NCBI GenBank assembly: GCA_016710065.1
Contig: JADJLP010000002.1
Coordinates: 186,001 to 250,000, forward strand
Source: Candidatus Ideonella esbjergensis
Lineage (GTDB): Bacteria > Pseudomonadota > Gammaproteobacteria > Burkholderiales > Burkholderiaceae_C
Direction of reading: 5' to 3'
Length of the DNA stretch: 64,000 bases
In this document: one piece after another, positions 32,663 through 45,552 of the stretch
Layout of the letters: the number at the start of each line of letters is the position of its first letter
Numbering within the stretch: position 1 is the stretch's first letter
Translations under genes and position numbers: made by a program
The notes under the pieces: generated by a model
Told to the model about the DNA's origin: nothing
The model's database searches: none
Seen by the model: only the letters and a program-made list of their open reading frames with translations

Positions 32663-33616
32663 TCATTCCCAGGCCAGCTTCACCGTCTGCATGGCGGGGG
32701 CTGCGCTCACGTCACCGCAATCGGGGCCATCCTCGTCAAAGGCCTTGTCGCCCAGGGGATCTGCCTGGCCCGTGGCGCGCACGTTGGCGAAATCGTGCAA
32801 CTGGCGGTCCATCATGTGCGAGAGCGTGATGTTGCCCATGGCGCTGAACATGTTCTCGATGCGGCCAGGGTACTGCTTGTCCCACTCGCGGATCATCTTC
32901 TTGGTCAACACGCGCTGCAAGTTCTCCTGGTTGCCGCACAGGCTGCACGGGATGATGGGGAAAGCGCGGTGCACGGCCCACTTCTCCAGGTCGGTCTCGG
33001 CCACATAGGCCAGCGGGCGGATGACCACGAACTCGCCGTTGTCGCTCACCAGCTTGGGCGGCATGCCCTTCATGCGGCTGCCGAAGAACATGTTCATCAG
33101 CAAGGTCACCACCATGTCGTCGCGGTGGTGACCCAGTGCGATCTTGGTGGCGCCCAGCTCGCGCGCCACGCGGTACAGGATGCCCCGGCGCAGCCGCGAG
33201 CACAGGCTGCACATGGTCTTGCCCTCGGGGATGTGGCTCTTGACGATGCTGTAGGTGTCCTGCGTCTCGATGTGAAAGTCTACCCCCAGGCCCTTGAGGT
33301 AAGCAGGCAGGATATGGTCTGGAAAGCCGGGCTGCTTCTGGTCGAGGTTGACGGCGACGATGCTGAAGTGGATGGGCGCGCGCTTTTGCAGGCTCAGCAG
33401 GATGTCGAGCATGGCGTAGCTGTCCTTGCCGCCCGACAGGCAGACCATCACCTTGTCGCCATCCTCGATCATGTTGAAGTCGCCAATCGCCTGGCCCACC
33501 TGGCGGTGCAGGCGCTTGCTGAGCTTGTTGGCCTCAAAGGCGGCTTTCTTCGTCTTCCTGGCTGCTTCGTCCGCCACATTCAGTGCCGGCAACTCAGTGG
33601 TGGTGCTGGCGTTCAT
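32663..33616 (-). CDS. ttcA: tRNA 2-thiocytidine(32) synthetase
   Basis: 317 residues; thiolates C32 of certain tRNAs. The start at 33616 is supported by AAGGAGAG upstream and by its 4-bp overlap with the folB stop. Motifs: PP-loop CLSGGKDSYAMLDIL, conserved cysteine pairs CSLC in two places (CSLCSRLRRGILY and CSLCGNQ) for the iron-sulfur cluster, and GHHRDDMVVTLLMNMF. Coupled to folB on the same mRNA; the operon order folM-like, folB, ttcA runs leftward. Confidence 0.94.
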   Translation of the reverse strand: MNASTTTELPALNVADEAARKTKKAAFEANKLSKRLHRQVGQAIGDFNMIEDGDKVMVCLSGGKDSYAMLDILLSLQKRAPIHFSIVAVNLDQKQPGFPDHILPAYLKGLGVDFHIETQDTYSIVKSHIPEGKTMCSLCSRLRRGILYRVARELGATKIALGHHRDDMVVTLLMNMFFGSRMKGMPPKLVSDNGEFVVIRPLAYVAETDLEKWAVHRAFPIIPCSLCGNQENLQRVLTKKMIREWDKQYPGRIENMFSAMGNITLSHMMDRQLHDFANVRATGQADPLGDKAFDEDGPDCGDVSAAPAMQTVKLAWE

Positions 33617-34011
33617 GCCTTGCTCTCCTTCAGGCCGAACACTTCCACGCCCACGGCGTCGCAGTCCGGATAGACATCGGGTTTCTCGGTGGACACGCGG
33701 GCCGCGCGCACCTTGGGGTGGGCCAGCATCAGCGCCAGCACGTCGTCGCACAGTGTTTCTTGCAGGTGGATGTGGCCCAGGCTCACGCGCTCGGCAATGC
33801 TGCGGCGCATGAAGTCGTAGTCCAGCACCTCGTGCAGTTCGTCGGCCTGCGGCGTGGACAGGCCCAGCGGCACGAACAGCTCCACGTTGATCAGCACGCG
33901 CTGCTCGCCCTGCTTCTCGAACTCGTGCACACCGATGTTGATGTTGACCTCGTAGTCACGCAGGAACAGGCGGCGGCAATCGCGCAGCGCGGGGTGGAGC
34001 AGGGTGGTCAT
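33613..34011 (-). CDS. folB: Dihydroneopterin aldolase
   Basis: 132 residues; cleaves dihydroneopterin to 6-hydroxymethyl-dihydropterin in folate synthesis. Motifs: NINIGVHEFEKQGEQRVLIN with the catalytic Glu, DYDFMRRSI, LQETLCDDVLALM, and a C-terminal KPDVYPDCDAVGVEVF segment. Its stop overlaps the ttcA start (ATGA). The upstream neighbour encodes a pteridine reductase-like SDR, a frequent pairing. Confidence 0.92.
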   Translation of the reverse strand: MTTLLHPALRDCRRLFLRDYEVNINIGVHEFEKQGEQRVLINVELFVPLGLSTPQADELHEVLDYDFMRRSIAERVSLGHIHLQETLCDDVLALMLAHPKVRAARVSTEKPDVYPDCDAVGVEVFGLKESKA

Positions 34012-34035
34012 GGGCGGTCGGCGTGCGTGCGGAGG

Positions 34036-34836
34036 TCAGGCGGAACCAGGGGTGAGGAACATCACATCGCGCGCTTGCGCACTGAGGTGCTGGCCCCCAT
34101 CCACCAGCAAGGTGGTGCCGGTGATGGCGGGGGATTCGATCAGGAAGCGCACCGCGCGGGCGATGTCTTCGGGCGTGGACGAGCGTTGCAGCGGCGTGAG
34201 CCGGTGGGCGGCTGCGAACTCGCCCTCGGTCATCGGCCCCGAGGGCAAGGTGACGCCCGGCGCCACGCCCGCCACACGCACGGCGGGTGCCAGCGCCTGG
34301 GCCAGCAGCACCGTGGCCTCGCGCAGCGCCGATTTGCTCAGTGTGTAGCTGAAGTAGTCGGGATTGGGGTTCCACAGTTTCTGGTCCAGCAGGTTCACCA
34401 CGCAGCCTGCGCCACCGCGCGTGGCCACGTGGGCCGCCAGCGCCTGGGCCAGTAGCACGGGGGCGGCGGTGTTCACGCGCCAGTGCAGGTCCATCGCGGC
34501 GGACGCGGCGGTGGCGGCATCGTCGTACTGGAAGACCGAGGCGTTGTTCACCACAGCGTCCACCCGCCCCAGCGCGGCGGCCACCTCGGGCAGCAGAGCG
34601 CGGCAGGCGGCTTCATCCGACAGGTCGGCCACAAACACCTGGGCCTGGGCGCCCAGCGCGCGAGCCAGGGCTCCGGTCTCTTGGGCCGCGTCCAGGTCGT
34701 GCCGGGTATGAATGGCCAGGTCAAAGCCGTGGCCAGCCAATTCCAGCGCAATCACCCTGCCGATGCGCAGCGCCGCACCGGTGACCAGGGCCACAGGGCG
34801 AACGGATGCGGCGTTTGACGAGGGAGAAAGGGGCAT
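34036..34836 (-). CDS. Pteridine reductase-like short-chain dehydrogenase
   Basis: 266 residues. SDR fold with a TGAALRIG nucleotide-binding loop in which Arg replaces the usual Gly, the hallmark of the FolM/PTR1 group; NNASVF; and the catalytic YTLSKSAL (Tyr and Lys). The C-terminus TTLLVDGGQHL is typical. FolM-type enzymes reduce dihydrofolate or dihydromonapterin with NADPH. The location directly upstream of folB supports a folate or pterin role. Start at 34836 is divergent from the MidA-type gene with only 29 bp between, so the promoters must overlap. Confidence 0.88.
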   Translation of the reverse strand: MPLSPSSNAASVRPVALVTGAALRIGRVIALELAGHGFDLAIHTRHDLDAAQETGALARALGAQAQVFVADLSDEAACRALLPEVAAALGRVDAVVNNASVFQYDDAATAASAAMDLHWRVNTAAPVLLAQALAAHVATRGGAGCVVNLLDQKLWNPNPDYFSYTLSKSALREATVLLAQALAPAVRVAGVAPGVTLPSGPMTEGEFAAAHRLTPLQRSSTPEDIARAVRFLIESPAITGTTLLVDGGQHLSAQARDVMFLTPGSA

Positions 34837-34851
34837 GACAGGCCTGAAACC

Positions 34852-34857
34852 TACAAT
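34852..34857 (+). promoter_or_regulatory. -10-like box upstream of the MidA-type gene
   Basis: TACAATCGCGG just 8 bp before the ATG at 34866, matching the local TA(A/C)AATCGC form. The leader would be nearly absent (leaderless or near-leaderless transcript). Confidence 0.4.
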
Positions 34858-34865
34858 CGCGGCCC

Positions 34866-35990
34866 ATGCAGTCGAGCCAACATGACAGTGTATCGGGGCC
34901 CCTGGCGCAGCAGATCCACGCGGCCATTGCCGAGGCTGGTGGCTGGCTCTCGTTCAGCCGCTACATGGCCCTGGCGCTGTACAGCCCCGGCCTGGGTTAC
35001 TACGCCAACGCCAGCCGCAAGTTCGGCTGGATGCCCGAGAGCGGCAGCGACTTCGTCACCGCGCCCGAGTTGTCACCCTTGTTCGGCCGCACGCTGGCGG
35101 TGCAGGTGGCCCAGGCGCTGCTGGCCAGCGGCACCGACGAGCTGTTCGAGTTCGGCGCCGGTTCGGGCGCGCTGGCCGAGCAACTGCTGCAGGCGCTGGA
35201 CGACGTCGGCCAACCGGTGCGCCGCTACACCATCATCGACCTCTCGGGCACGCTGAAGGCGCGCCAGGCCGAGCGGCTGGCGCGCTTTGGCGAGCGAGTG
35301 CACTGGGCCCATGCATGGCCGGAATCGATGCAGGGCGTGGTGGTGGGCAACGAGGTGCTGGACGCGATGCCCGTGCAGCTGCTGCACTTTGACGGCGAGC
35401 GTTGGCACGAGCGCGGCGTGGCCAGCCACACCGACGCGCTGGGGCAAACGGGCTTTGTCTATGCCGACCGCGACACGGTGTTGAAGCCGCCGGTGGACAC
35501 GCCTTTCATTTCCGGCACGGTCACCGAGGTGCACATCCAGGCCGAGGCCTTCATCCGCACGCTGGCGGCGCATCTCCAGCGCGGCGCGGCCTTCTTCATC
35601 GACTATGGCTTCCCCGAGGCCGAGTACTACCACCGCCAGCGCCATGGCGGCACGCTGATGTGCCACCGCGCCCACCTGTCCGACGCCGACCCGCTGGTGC
35701 TGGTGGGCGAGAAGGACATCACCGCCCACGTGAACTTCACCGGCATTGCCCTTGCCGGGCAGGACGCCGGGCTGGACGTGGCGGGCTACACCAGCCAGGG
35801 CCGCTTTCTGCTCAACTGCGGCATCACCGATCTGATGCAGGCGGCCGACCTGCGCGAGCGCGCCATGGCCCAGAAGCTGTTGAACGAGCACGAGATGGGC
35901 GAGCTTTTCAAGGTGCTTGCCTTCGCCACGGCGGGCCTGGATTTCGTGCCTTTGGGCTTCGTGGCGGGAGATCGCATGCACAGGCTTTGA
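34866..35990 (+). CDS. MidA/NDUFAF7-family SAM-dependent methyltransferase
   Basis: 374 residues. It resembles the DUF185/MidA family, whose mitochondrial member NDUFAF7 methylates an arginine of a complex I subunit. Motifs: GYYANASRKFG, the GSDFVTAPELSPLFGR segment (substrate and SAM region), LFEFGAGSGALAEQLL (motif I), VVGNEVLDAMPVQLL, FFIDYGFPEAEYYH and NFTGIALAGQDAGL. Length about 370 is typical of bacterial members. Cytoplasmic; exact bacterial substrate is not known. It is divergent from the pteridine reductase gene and convergent with the response regulator. Confidence 0.88.
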   Translation: MQSSQHDSVSGPLAQQIHAAIAEAGGWLSFSRYMALALYSPGLGYYANASRKFGWMPESGSDFVTAPELSPLFGRTLAVQVAQALLASGTDELFEFGAGSGALAEQLLQALDDVGQPVRRYTIIDLSGTLKARQAERLARFGERVHWAHAWPESMQGVVVGNEVLDAMPVQLLHFDGERWHERGVASHTDALGQTGFVYADRDTVLKPPVDTPFISGTVTEVHIQAEAFIRTLAAHLQRGAAFFIDYGFPEAEYYHRQRHGGTLMCHRAHLSDADPLVLVGEKDITAHVNFTGIALAGQDAGLDVAGYTSQGRFLLNCGITDLMQAADLRERAMAQKLLNEHEMGELFKVLAFATAGLDFVPLGFVAGDRMHRL

Positions 35991-36049
35991 GTGGCGGGTT
36001 GCGGGGATGACCGAGATGCGCCTCCAACGGTCGCCCAGTACCGCACCGT

Positions 36050-37470
<1,421 letters not shown>

Positions 37471-37474
<4 letters not shown>

Positions 37475-39099
37475 GGGGTGGACTCCGGGGCTGCCCCCGC
37501 ATCGTCGCCAAACGGCGAGGCCAGCGGCAGCACGATGCGGAAGGTGGTGCCGATGCCCTCGGTGCTGTCCACCGCGATGTCGCCACCATGCGATTTGACG
37601 ATACCGTAGCTCACCGACAAACCCAAGCCCGTGCCCTTGCCCACCTCCTTGGAGGTGAAGAAGGGGTCGAAGATGCGCTGCAGATGGGCCGGCGGAATGC
37701 CGCAGCCGCTGTCGGCGATGACGATCTCCACGCGATCTGTCGTCGTGGCCTCCGGCTTGCCGAGGGCGGACACGAGCCGGCTCTCGACCTGGATGCGCCC
37801 CTGGCCCGTGATGGCCTGCTGGGCATTGACCAGCACATTCAGGACGACCTGCTTGATCAGGTTGGCGTCGCCCCACACCGGCGGCAGCTCGGGCGCCAGC
37901 GCCAGGGTGATGGCGATGTTCTGCAGCGTGGCCGGGCGGTCCACGAAGCGCACGGTTTCGGTGATCACCTGGTTGAGGTCGAAGAACTCCTTGACCGGCG
38001 TCTTCTCGCGGGCAAAGTCCAGCAGCCTGCGGATGATGCTGGCGCAGCGCTTGGTCTCGCGTATCACCAGATCCAGGTCTTCGGCATCGGGGCTGCCGTC
38101 GGGCATCTTCTTGCGCAGCAGCGAGGTGAAGGTGAGGACGCCCGTGAGCGGGTTGTTCAGCTCGTGGGCAATGCCCGAGGCCAGCAGGCCTACCGAGGCC
38201 AGCTTCTGCCCCTGGGCGGCCTCGGCCTCTTTCACCAGCAACGCCTGGGTGCGCTCCTGCACCTTGGTCTCCAGGGTTTGCACCAGCTCTTTTTCGGCGG
38301 CAGCCGAGACCTTCAGCGCCTGGCCCATGTGGTTGAAGGCGGCCGCCACGCGGCCCAGCTCGTCGTCGTTGCGCACCGGCACGGCGTGGTTCAGGTCGCC
38401 GCCGCTGATCTTCTTGGCGGCTGTTTCCAGATCGCGCAGCGGCCGGTAGATTTGTCGGCCCAGCAGCAAGGCGGTGGCCACCGAGACCACCGCGATCAGG
38501 GCCAGGCCTACGCCCATCATCGCGACGGTGTGCCTGTGCTTGATCAAACCAACCTCGTCCAGCGAGTAGGCCACGTCCACCACCCCCAGCACCTTCTGGC
38601 TGGCGGGGTGCTCGTGGCATGAGGCCGACGCGCAAGTGGGCTCGTTGCGGATCGCATGCATGGTGGTCAGCGAGCGGTGCCCGCTGGCCGAGGTGACGAT
38701 GCGCCAACGCTTGTCGTCTGGGATTCTGTCGAGTGGCTGGCTGCTCTGGTGGCAGCTCACGCAGGGCTCATCCTGCTGCTCGACCGAATAGCCCACTTCG
38801 GCGGCCTTGCTGGAGTGGATGATGGTGCCGTCGCTGTTGATCACCCGCACGCGCTCAATGCCATGCTGTTGGCTGATGTCGTCGATGATTTTCTCGGCGA
38901 TGTCGCGCTTGTTGATCAGCATCGCGTAGCGCGTGCTCTTGACGATCACTTCGGCCAGTTGCACCGCCTGCTGCGACACGGCGTCCTGCAGATGCCGCTG
39001 CTCGTGGTGCACGATCAGCAGGGTCGAAGGCACGATGGCCAACGAGAAGGTCAGGATCAGGTAGACGCTGACCCGGGTGCGGAGACTTTTCAAGCGCAT
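37471..39099 (-). CDS. Sensor histidine kinase with c-type haem-binding periplasmic domain
   Basis: 542 residues. TM1 is about 12-31; the periplasmic region runs to about 190; TM2 is about 191-214. The periplasmic domain carries CVSCH (113-117), a classical haem c attachment site, and CASASCH (156-162), a CX4CH variant, so it may bind one or two haems and sense redox state, NO or ligands. HAMP follows TM2 (about 215-270), then HisKA with His312 in SGIAHELNNPLTG, then HATPase with IVKSHGGDIAVDS. It overlaps the response regulator start by 4 bp and lies 28 bp downstream of a cytochrome c gene, so all three probably form one operon. Confidence 0.9.
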
Positions 39100-39127
39100 G
39101 GCCTGCCTCGGTGGGCGGCCGCCTGGC

Positions 39128-39472
39128 CTACAGGGACAGGATCCACTGCACCAGGTTCTTGACTTCCTTGGCGTCCTTGGTGTCGATCACCTTGTGCTCT
39201 TCCTCGCTGCCATCCGCGAGCTTGACCTTGGTGGCGCTGGTGATGGCCTTGCTCAGCTTGTCTTCGGCATCGGCCTTGCCGGCATGCTTGGCGGCGATCT
39301 TCTTGTACGAGGGCCCCTTCTTGTCCTTGTCTATGGCGTGGCACTTGGTGCAGTCGTTGCGTTTGGCCAGGGCCTTGGCGGCGGCCTCGTCAAAGGCCAG
39401 CGCGCCGCTGGACAGAAAGAGCGCCGACAGTGCCAGGCCGGCACCGATCAGGGGGAGGCGAGCGTGTGTCAT
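39128..39472 (-). CDS. Small c-type cytochrome lacking an obvious Met ligand
   Basis: 114 residues. Signal peptide ending SSGALAF (about 27). A single haem motif CTKCH (41-45). The rest resembles class I cytochrome c551-type proteins (KKGPSYKKIAAKHAGK), but the mature chain has no methionine at all; the region that normally holds WGxxPM reads KVKLADGSEEEHKVIDTK, so the sixth ligand may be His (64 or 93). The start at 39472 gives a good signal peptide and fits the Met codon; an upstream Met is unlikely. A TTGGCCTGGGTCAA dyad in the divergent gap to ubiA (39547-39560) is only weakly FNR-like. It is the first gene of the kinase-regulator operon. Confidence 0.85.
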   Translation of the reverse strand: MTHARLPLIGAGLALSALFLSSGALAFDEAAAKALAKRNDCTKCHAIDKDKKGPSYKKIAAKHAGKADAEDKLSKAITSATKVKLADGSEEEHKVIDTKDAKEVKNLVQWILSL

Positions 39473-39598
39473 GGGGACTTGCTCCTGTGCTGAAGAACCT
39501 TCGGAAGAACCTAGGGAAAACCATAGTCTTCGCACAGACTTGCGTATTGGCCTGGGTCAAGCGACGCGCACCCAGCGGCCGGCGCGGACAATCACCCC

Positions 39599-40498
39599 AT
39601 GCCTTCGCCGAGCGCCTCATCCCGTCTGCACCTCTACCTCGACCTGATCCGCTGGAACCGCCCTGCCGGCTGGCTGCTGTTGCTGTGGCCCTCAATGACG
39701 GCGCTGTGGCTGGCCGACGATGGCTTTCCGGGCTGGCACCTGGTCATCGTGTTCGCGCTGGGCACCATCCTGATGCGCAGCGCCGGCTGCTGCGTGAACG
39801 ATGTGGCCGACCGCGAGTTCGACCGGCATGTGAAGCGCACTGCGCAGCGCCCGGTGACCCGTGGTGCGGTGAGCGTGAAAGAGGCCCTGGCCCTGGGCGC
39901 AGTGCTGGCGCTGGCGGCTTTTGGCCTGGTGCTCACCACCAACCCACCCACCATCCTGCTGAGTGTTGCCGCGCTGGCCGTGGCGGTGCTGTACCCCTAT
40001 GCCAAGCGTGTGGTGGCCATGCCGCAGGCGGTGCTGGGCGTGGCCTTCAGTTTCGGCATTCCCATGGCTTTCGCAGCGGTGAACGGCGGGCAGGAATGGA
40101 GTTTGGCGGCCGTGAACGCCGCCGTGCCCGCGCACGCCTGGTGGCTGCTGCTGGCCAACCTGTTTTGGGTGCTGGCCTACGACACCGAGTACGCCATGGT
40201 GGACCGCGACGACGACCTGAAGATCGGTATCAAGACCTCGGCCATCACGCTGGGCCGTTTTGACGTGGCGGCGGTGATGGCCTTCTATGTCATCTACCTG
40301 GCGGCCTGGGGTGGCATTGCGCTGAGGCTGGGCCTGTCGCGCTGGTCGCTGCTGGGCATCGCGGCGGCTGCGGCGCAGGCGCTGTGGCACTACACGCTGA
40401 TCCGCCAGCGCAGCCGCGAGAGCTGCTTCAAGGCCTTTCGCCTGAACCACTGGGTGGGCTTTGCGGTGTTTGCGGGCACGGTGCTGACATCTCGCTGA
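39599..40498 (+). CDS. ubiA: 4-hydroxybenzoate octaprenyltransferase
   Basis: 299 residues, about eight transmembrane helices. It prenylates 4-hydroxybenzoate in ubiquinone synthesis. The two aspartate-rich motifs are NDVADREFD (67-75) and YDTEYAMVDRDDDLKIG (about 194-210). RWNRPAGWLLLLWPS at 18-32 is typical of the family. Divergent from the cytochrome gene. Downstream 100 bp hold no recognised feature; maeB converges. Confidence 0.94.
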   Translation: MPSPSASSRLHLYLDLIRWNRPAGWLLLLWPSMTALWLADDGFPGWHLVIVFALGTILMRSAGCCVNDVADREFDRHVKRTAQRPVTRGAVSVKEALALGAVLALAAFGLVLTTNPPTILLSVAALAVAVLYPYAKRVVAMPQAVLGVAFSFGIPMAFAAVNGGQEWSLAAVNAAVPAHAWWLLLANLFWVLAYDTEYAMVDRDDDLKIGIKTSAITLGRFDVAAVMAFYVIYLAAWGGIALRLGLSRWSLLGIAAAAAQALWHYTLIRQRSRESCFKAFRLNHWVGFAVFAGTVLTSR

Positions 40499-40598
40499 AG
40501 CGCAGCACGCGGCGCAACGCAGCCCGTCATGGCGATCACTTCGCCGCCACTCCCGCACCCTTGGGTGGGGAGCAGCCACGTGCAGCGCGCCTGGCAGG

Positions 40599-42914
<2,316 letters not shown>

Positions 42915-43045
42915 GGTTGAAATTCTCCTCAGAGGGGGTGAATTTAGTCCTGGGCACCCGAATCGGGAACGGGAATGCCCGGTACATGCGGAATTTGCAT
43001 GGCCCGATGCGGGGCCGCTTCCAACCAAGGGCAAGTGGTGTTTCC

Positions 43046-43051
43046 TACAAT
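43046..43051 (+). promoter_or_regulatory. -10-like box of the first metH gene
   Basis: TACAATCGCCC ends only 6 bp before the start codon at 43058. A -10 there would give a leaderless or very short-leader transcript; no SAH riboswitch is present upstream of this half. Confidence 0.35.
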
Positions 43052-43057
43052 CGCCCG

Positions 43058-44128
43058 ATGAACGCACCCTCACTCGCCTACACCCGTGGCGCGGCCCTGG
43101 CCGCGATCCTGGCCCAACGCATCGCCATCATTGATGGCGCGATGGGCACCATGATCCAGCGCTACAAGCTGGGCGAGGCCGACTTTCGCAATGCTGCGTT
43201 GCAGGCCCACCCCAAGGACCTCAAGGGCAACAACGACCTGCTGGTGTTGACCCGGCCCGACGTGATCCGCGAGATCCACGCGCAGTACCTGACGGCCGGG
43301 GCCGACTTGATCGAAACCAACACCTTCGGCGCCACCTCGGTGGCGCAAGAGGACTACGGCCTGGCCCATCTGGCACGCGAGATGAACGTGGCCGCCGCCC
43401 GCATCGCCCGCGAGGCCGCCGACCAGTTCAGCAGCGCCGACAAGCCCCGCTTCGTGGCCGGTGCCCTGGGCCCCACGCCGCGCACCGCCAGCATCAGCCC
43501 CGATGTGAACGACCCCGGCGCGCGCAACACCAGCTTTGACCAGCTGAAGGACGCCTACAAGGAGCAGGCTGCGGGTTTGCTGGAAGGCGGCGTGGACCTG
43601 TTCCTGGTCGAAACCATCTTCGACACGCTCAATGCCAAGGCCGCCATCTTTGCGCTTGACGAACTGATGGAAGAGACCGGCGAGCGCCTGCCGGTGATCG
43701 TCTCGGGCACCGTTACCGACGCTTCGGGCCGCATCCTCTCGGGCCAGACCGTGGGCGCCTTCTGGCACTCGGTGCGTCACGCGCGGCCGCTGGCCATCGG
43801 CCTGAACTGCGCCCTGGGTGCGGCGCTGATGCGCCCCTACATCGAGGAACTGGGCCGCATCGCGGGCGACACCTACATCAGCTGCTACCCCAACGCCGGC
43901 CTGCCCAACCCCATGAGCGACACCGGCTTCGACGAGACCCCCGAGGTCACCGGTGCGTTGATGGAAGACTTTGCCAAGGCCGGCTTTTTGAACATCGTGG
44001 GCGGCTGCTGCGGCACCACGCCCGACCACATCGCGGCCATCGCGCGGCGTGTGGGCGCCTACCGGCCGCGTGGCCGGCACGATCCGCTGTTCAGCGGCTT
44101 GCAGCCGCGCGAGGCGGCGCTGGCTTGA
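43058..44128 (+). CDS. metH: Methionine synthase, homocysteine-binding half (split MetH)
   Basis: 356 residues corresponding to the first (homocysteine S-methyltransferase) domain of cobalamin-dependent methionine synthase. The zinc cysteines are visible as GLNCALG and the GGCCGTTP doublet; IIDGAMGTMIQRYKL and ETNTFGATSVAQEDY are typical. The chain ends after this domain where normal MetH would continue with the pterin domain, which is encoded at 49124. The start at 43058 is chosen because the family begins here; the frame is open upstream to 42917 but over the maeB promoter. The last 38 bp overlap the convergent lipoprotein gene. Confidence 0.9.
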   Translation: MNAPSLAYTRGAALAAILAQRIAIIDGAMGTMIQRYKLGEADFRNAALQAHPKDLKGNNDLLVLTRPDVIREIHAQYLTAGADLIETNTFGATSVAQEDYGLAHLAREMNVAAARIAREAADQFSSADKPRFVAGALGPTPRTASISPDVNDPGARNTSFDQLKDAYKEQAAGLLEGGVDLFLVETIFDTLNAKAAIFALDELMEETGERLPVIVSGTVTDASGRILSGQTVGAFWHSVRHARPLAIGLNCALGAALMRPYIEELGRIAGDTYISCYPNAGLPNPMSDTGFDETPEVTGALMEDFAKAGFLNIVGGCCGTTPDHIAAIARRVGAYRPRGRHDPLFSGLQPREAALA

Positions 44129-44735
44129 CCGGCTTGGACGTGGGGGCAGGCGGGGGCGGCAGCTTGTCGTCGTCCACCTGGCGCACAGGCGCCTGGCCGG
44201 GTGACAGCACCAACTCGGTGGCGGCGTTGGTGCCAGCCAGCACCGAGATGCGCCACGCCGCCACGCCCTGAGCCAGCAAATGGCTGCGCACCGCCGCTTC
44301 GCGTCCGGTGGCGCCTGAGGGCACCGTCACCACCACCTTGGCGTTGGGCTTGCGGCCCAGGCTTTGTGCTACGCGGTCCAGCACCGCCTTCAGGGCTGGC
44401 TTGGGCGCGGCCGCGCCGGCCGCAAACGAGTGCGCCCCGGGCACGCTCAGGCGCACCAGGCCCTGGTCGTCCAGGGCCACGCTCACGGGGGTGCTGCCAA
44501 ACCAATCGTTCAGCCAGCGCGCTTCGGGCGCCAGCTCGGGCGGTGGGGGCGGCGGTGCGGGGGGCGTGGCCGGCGGGGGCGCCTGCGGGGCGGCCGCCGG
44601 TGGGTGGGGGGCCGGTGCAGCCGGTTTGGTGGTGGCCTGCGGGCGGGGTGGTGGTGGCGTGGAGCAGCCGGCGAGGCTTGCGGCCAGCGCCAACACTGCC
44701 AGGCGGCGGATCAGAGGGGGGGACATGCGGTTCAT
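44091..44735 (-). CDS. Proline-rich lipoprotein with OmpA-like C-terminal segment
   Basis: 214 residues. Lipoprotein signal with lipobox LAGC (Cys24), then a strongly Pro/Ala-rich linker (about 26-68) and a C-terminal part containing KAVLDRVAQSLGRKPNAKVV and REAAVRSHLLAQGVAAWRIS, which resembles an OmpA-type peptidoglycan-binding domain in a shortened form. The tail is again Pro-rich. Likely outer-membrane anchored and wall-associated; function unknown. Its 3' end overlaps the end of the first metH gene by 38 bp in antisense, so the two transcripts overlap. Confidence 0.7.
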   Translation of the reverse strand: MNRMSPPLIRRLAVLALAASLAGCSTPPPPRPQATTKPAAPAPHPPAAAPQAPPPATPPAPPPPPPELAPEARWLNDWFGSTPVSVALDDQGLVRLSVPGAHSFAAGAAAPKPALKAVLDRVAQSLGRKPNAKVVVTVPSGATGREAAVRSHLLAQGVAAWRISVLAGTNAATELVLSPGQAPVRQVDDDKLPPPPAPTSKPVKPAPPRAAASR

Positions 44736-44783
44736 GGCGAGGTGCTGGGATGCGGTGGCGCGGCGCCCTGGCGCCAGGTGGGG

Positions 44784-45404
44784 TCAGGCCTTGCTGCCAT
44801 CGCCCATGATCTGACGCCGCGCGGCACCGTCCATCACCTTTTGCAACTGGCTTTGCAGGGCGTCAATCTCGCCCTCCATGGCCGAGAGCAGCTGGTGGTA
44901 GACGCGCTGCTGGCGCGTGGCGTCGCGCAGCCGCTGGGTCATGCGGTACAGGATGGCCACCAGCAGCTTGGACGCCACGGCCGGCTCGTCGTTCATCAGC
45001 CTGCGCAGCGCGTTGCGCGACAGCACGGCACCCAGCAGCGGCGTGGTGGCAGTGCAGGTGGCTGTGCGTGGGCCGCCATCGAGCAGGGCCATTTCGCCAA
45101 TCAAATGGCCCGGGCCCAGCACCGACATCACCACCGGCTCGGCCCGGTCGGCCACGACGTTTTCCACCGTCACCTCGCCGTCCAGGATGACCAGCATGTC
45201 GCTCACGTTGTCCTGCTCGCCCTCGCGCAGCAGCATGCCGCCCTCGGGGCAGTTCAACAAACGCATGTAGGTGACGATGCACTTGGCGTCGGAGGCCGAC
45301 AACTCGGACAGGGCTGTGGGCTGGCGCATCAGTCGCACGGCGGCGGCCACCAGATCCGGGCGGTCCAGTAACGATCCTAGGCTGGCGGGCGGCGCGGTGG
45401 ACAT
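44784..45404 (-). CDS. Stand-alone cyclic-nucleotide-binding domain protein
   Basis: 206 residues. The start at 45404 is the first Met of a compact domain; upstream in-frame codons back to 45683 overlap the divergent gene. A cNMP-binding fold covers about 25-150, with MLLREGEQDNVSDMLVILDG and the phosphate-binding cassette GEMALLDGGPRTATCTA in which the key Glu and Arg are conserved. After the domain are only a basic and a coiled-coil-like helical tail (ILYRMTQRLRDATRQQRVYH and EGEIDALQSQLQKVMDG); no helix-turn-helix is seen, so it is not a classical Crp/Fnr regulator. It may sense cAMP or c-di-GMP and act through protein contacts. Confidence 0.75.
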   Translation of the reverse strand: MSTAPPASLGSLLDRPDLVAAAVRLMRQPTALSELSASDAKCIVTYMRLLNCPEGGMLLREGEQDNVSDMLVILDGEVTVENVVADRAEPVVMSVLGPGHLIGEMALLDGGPRTATCTATTPLLGAVLSRNALRRLMNDEPAVASKLLVAILYRMTQRLRDATRQQRVYHQLLSAMEGEIDALQSQLQKVMDGAARRQIMGDGSKA

Positions 45405-45552
45405 CGGGGCGGGGTTGGGCGCGAGAAAGCCGTCACGATAACCGCAGAACGGGCTCTGTTTGCGGGCTGAAAACCATGACTTGCCGTTAAAGTCGGCGCA
45501 ATTGGATACATCTGGCAACCCAGCGTTGTTTCTGTTTCTCGGGAGAAACCCC

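Noticed and set aside
37475..38707. Upstream extension of the response regulator frame (to 885 codons).
   Set aside because: It lies over the kinase gene in another frame and is low-complexity; the receiver domain begins at MTTRVLIVDDEE (37474) with the usual 4-bp overlap.
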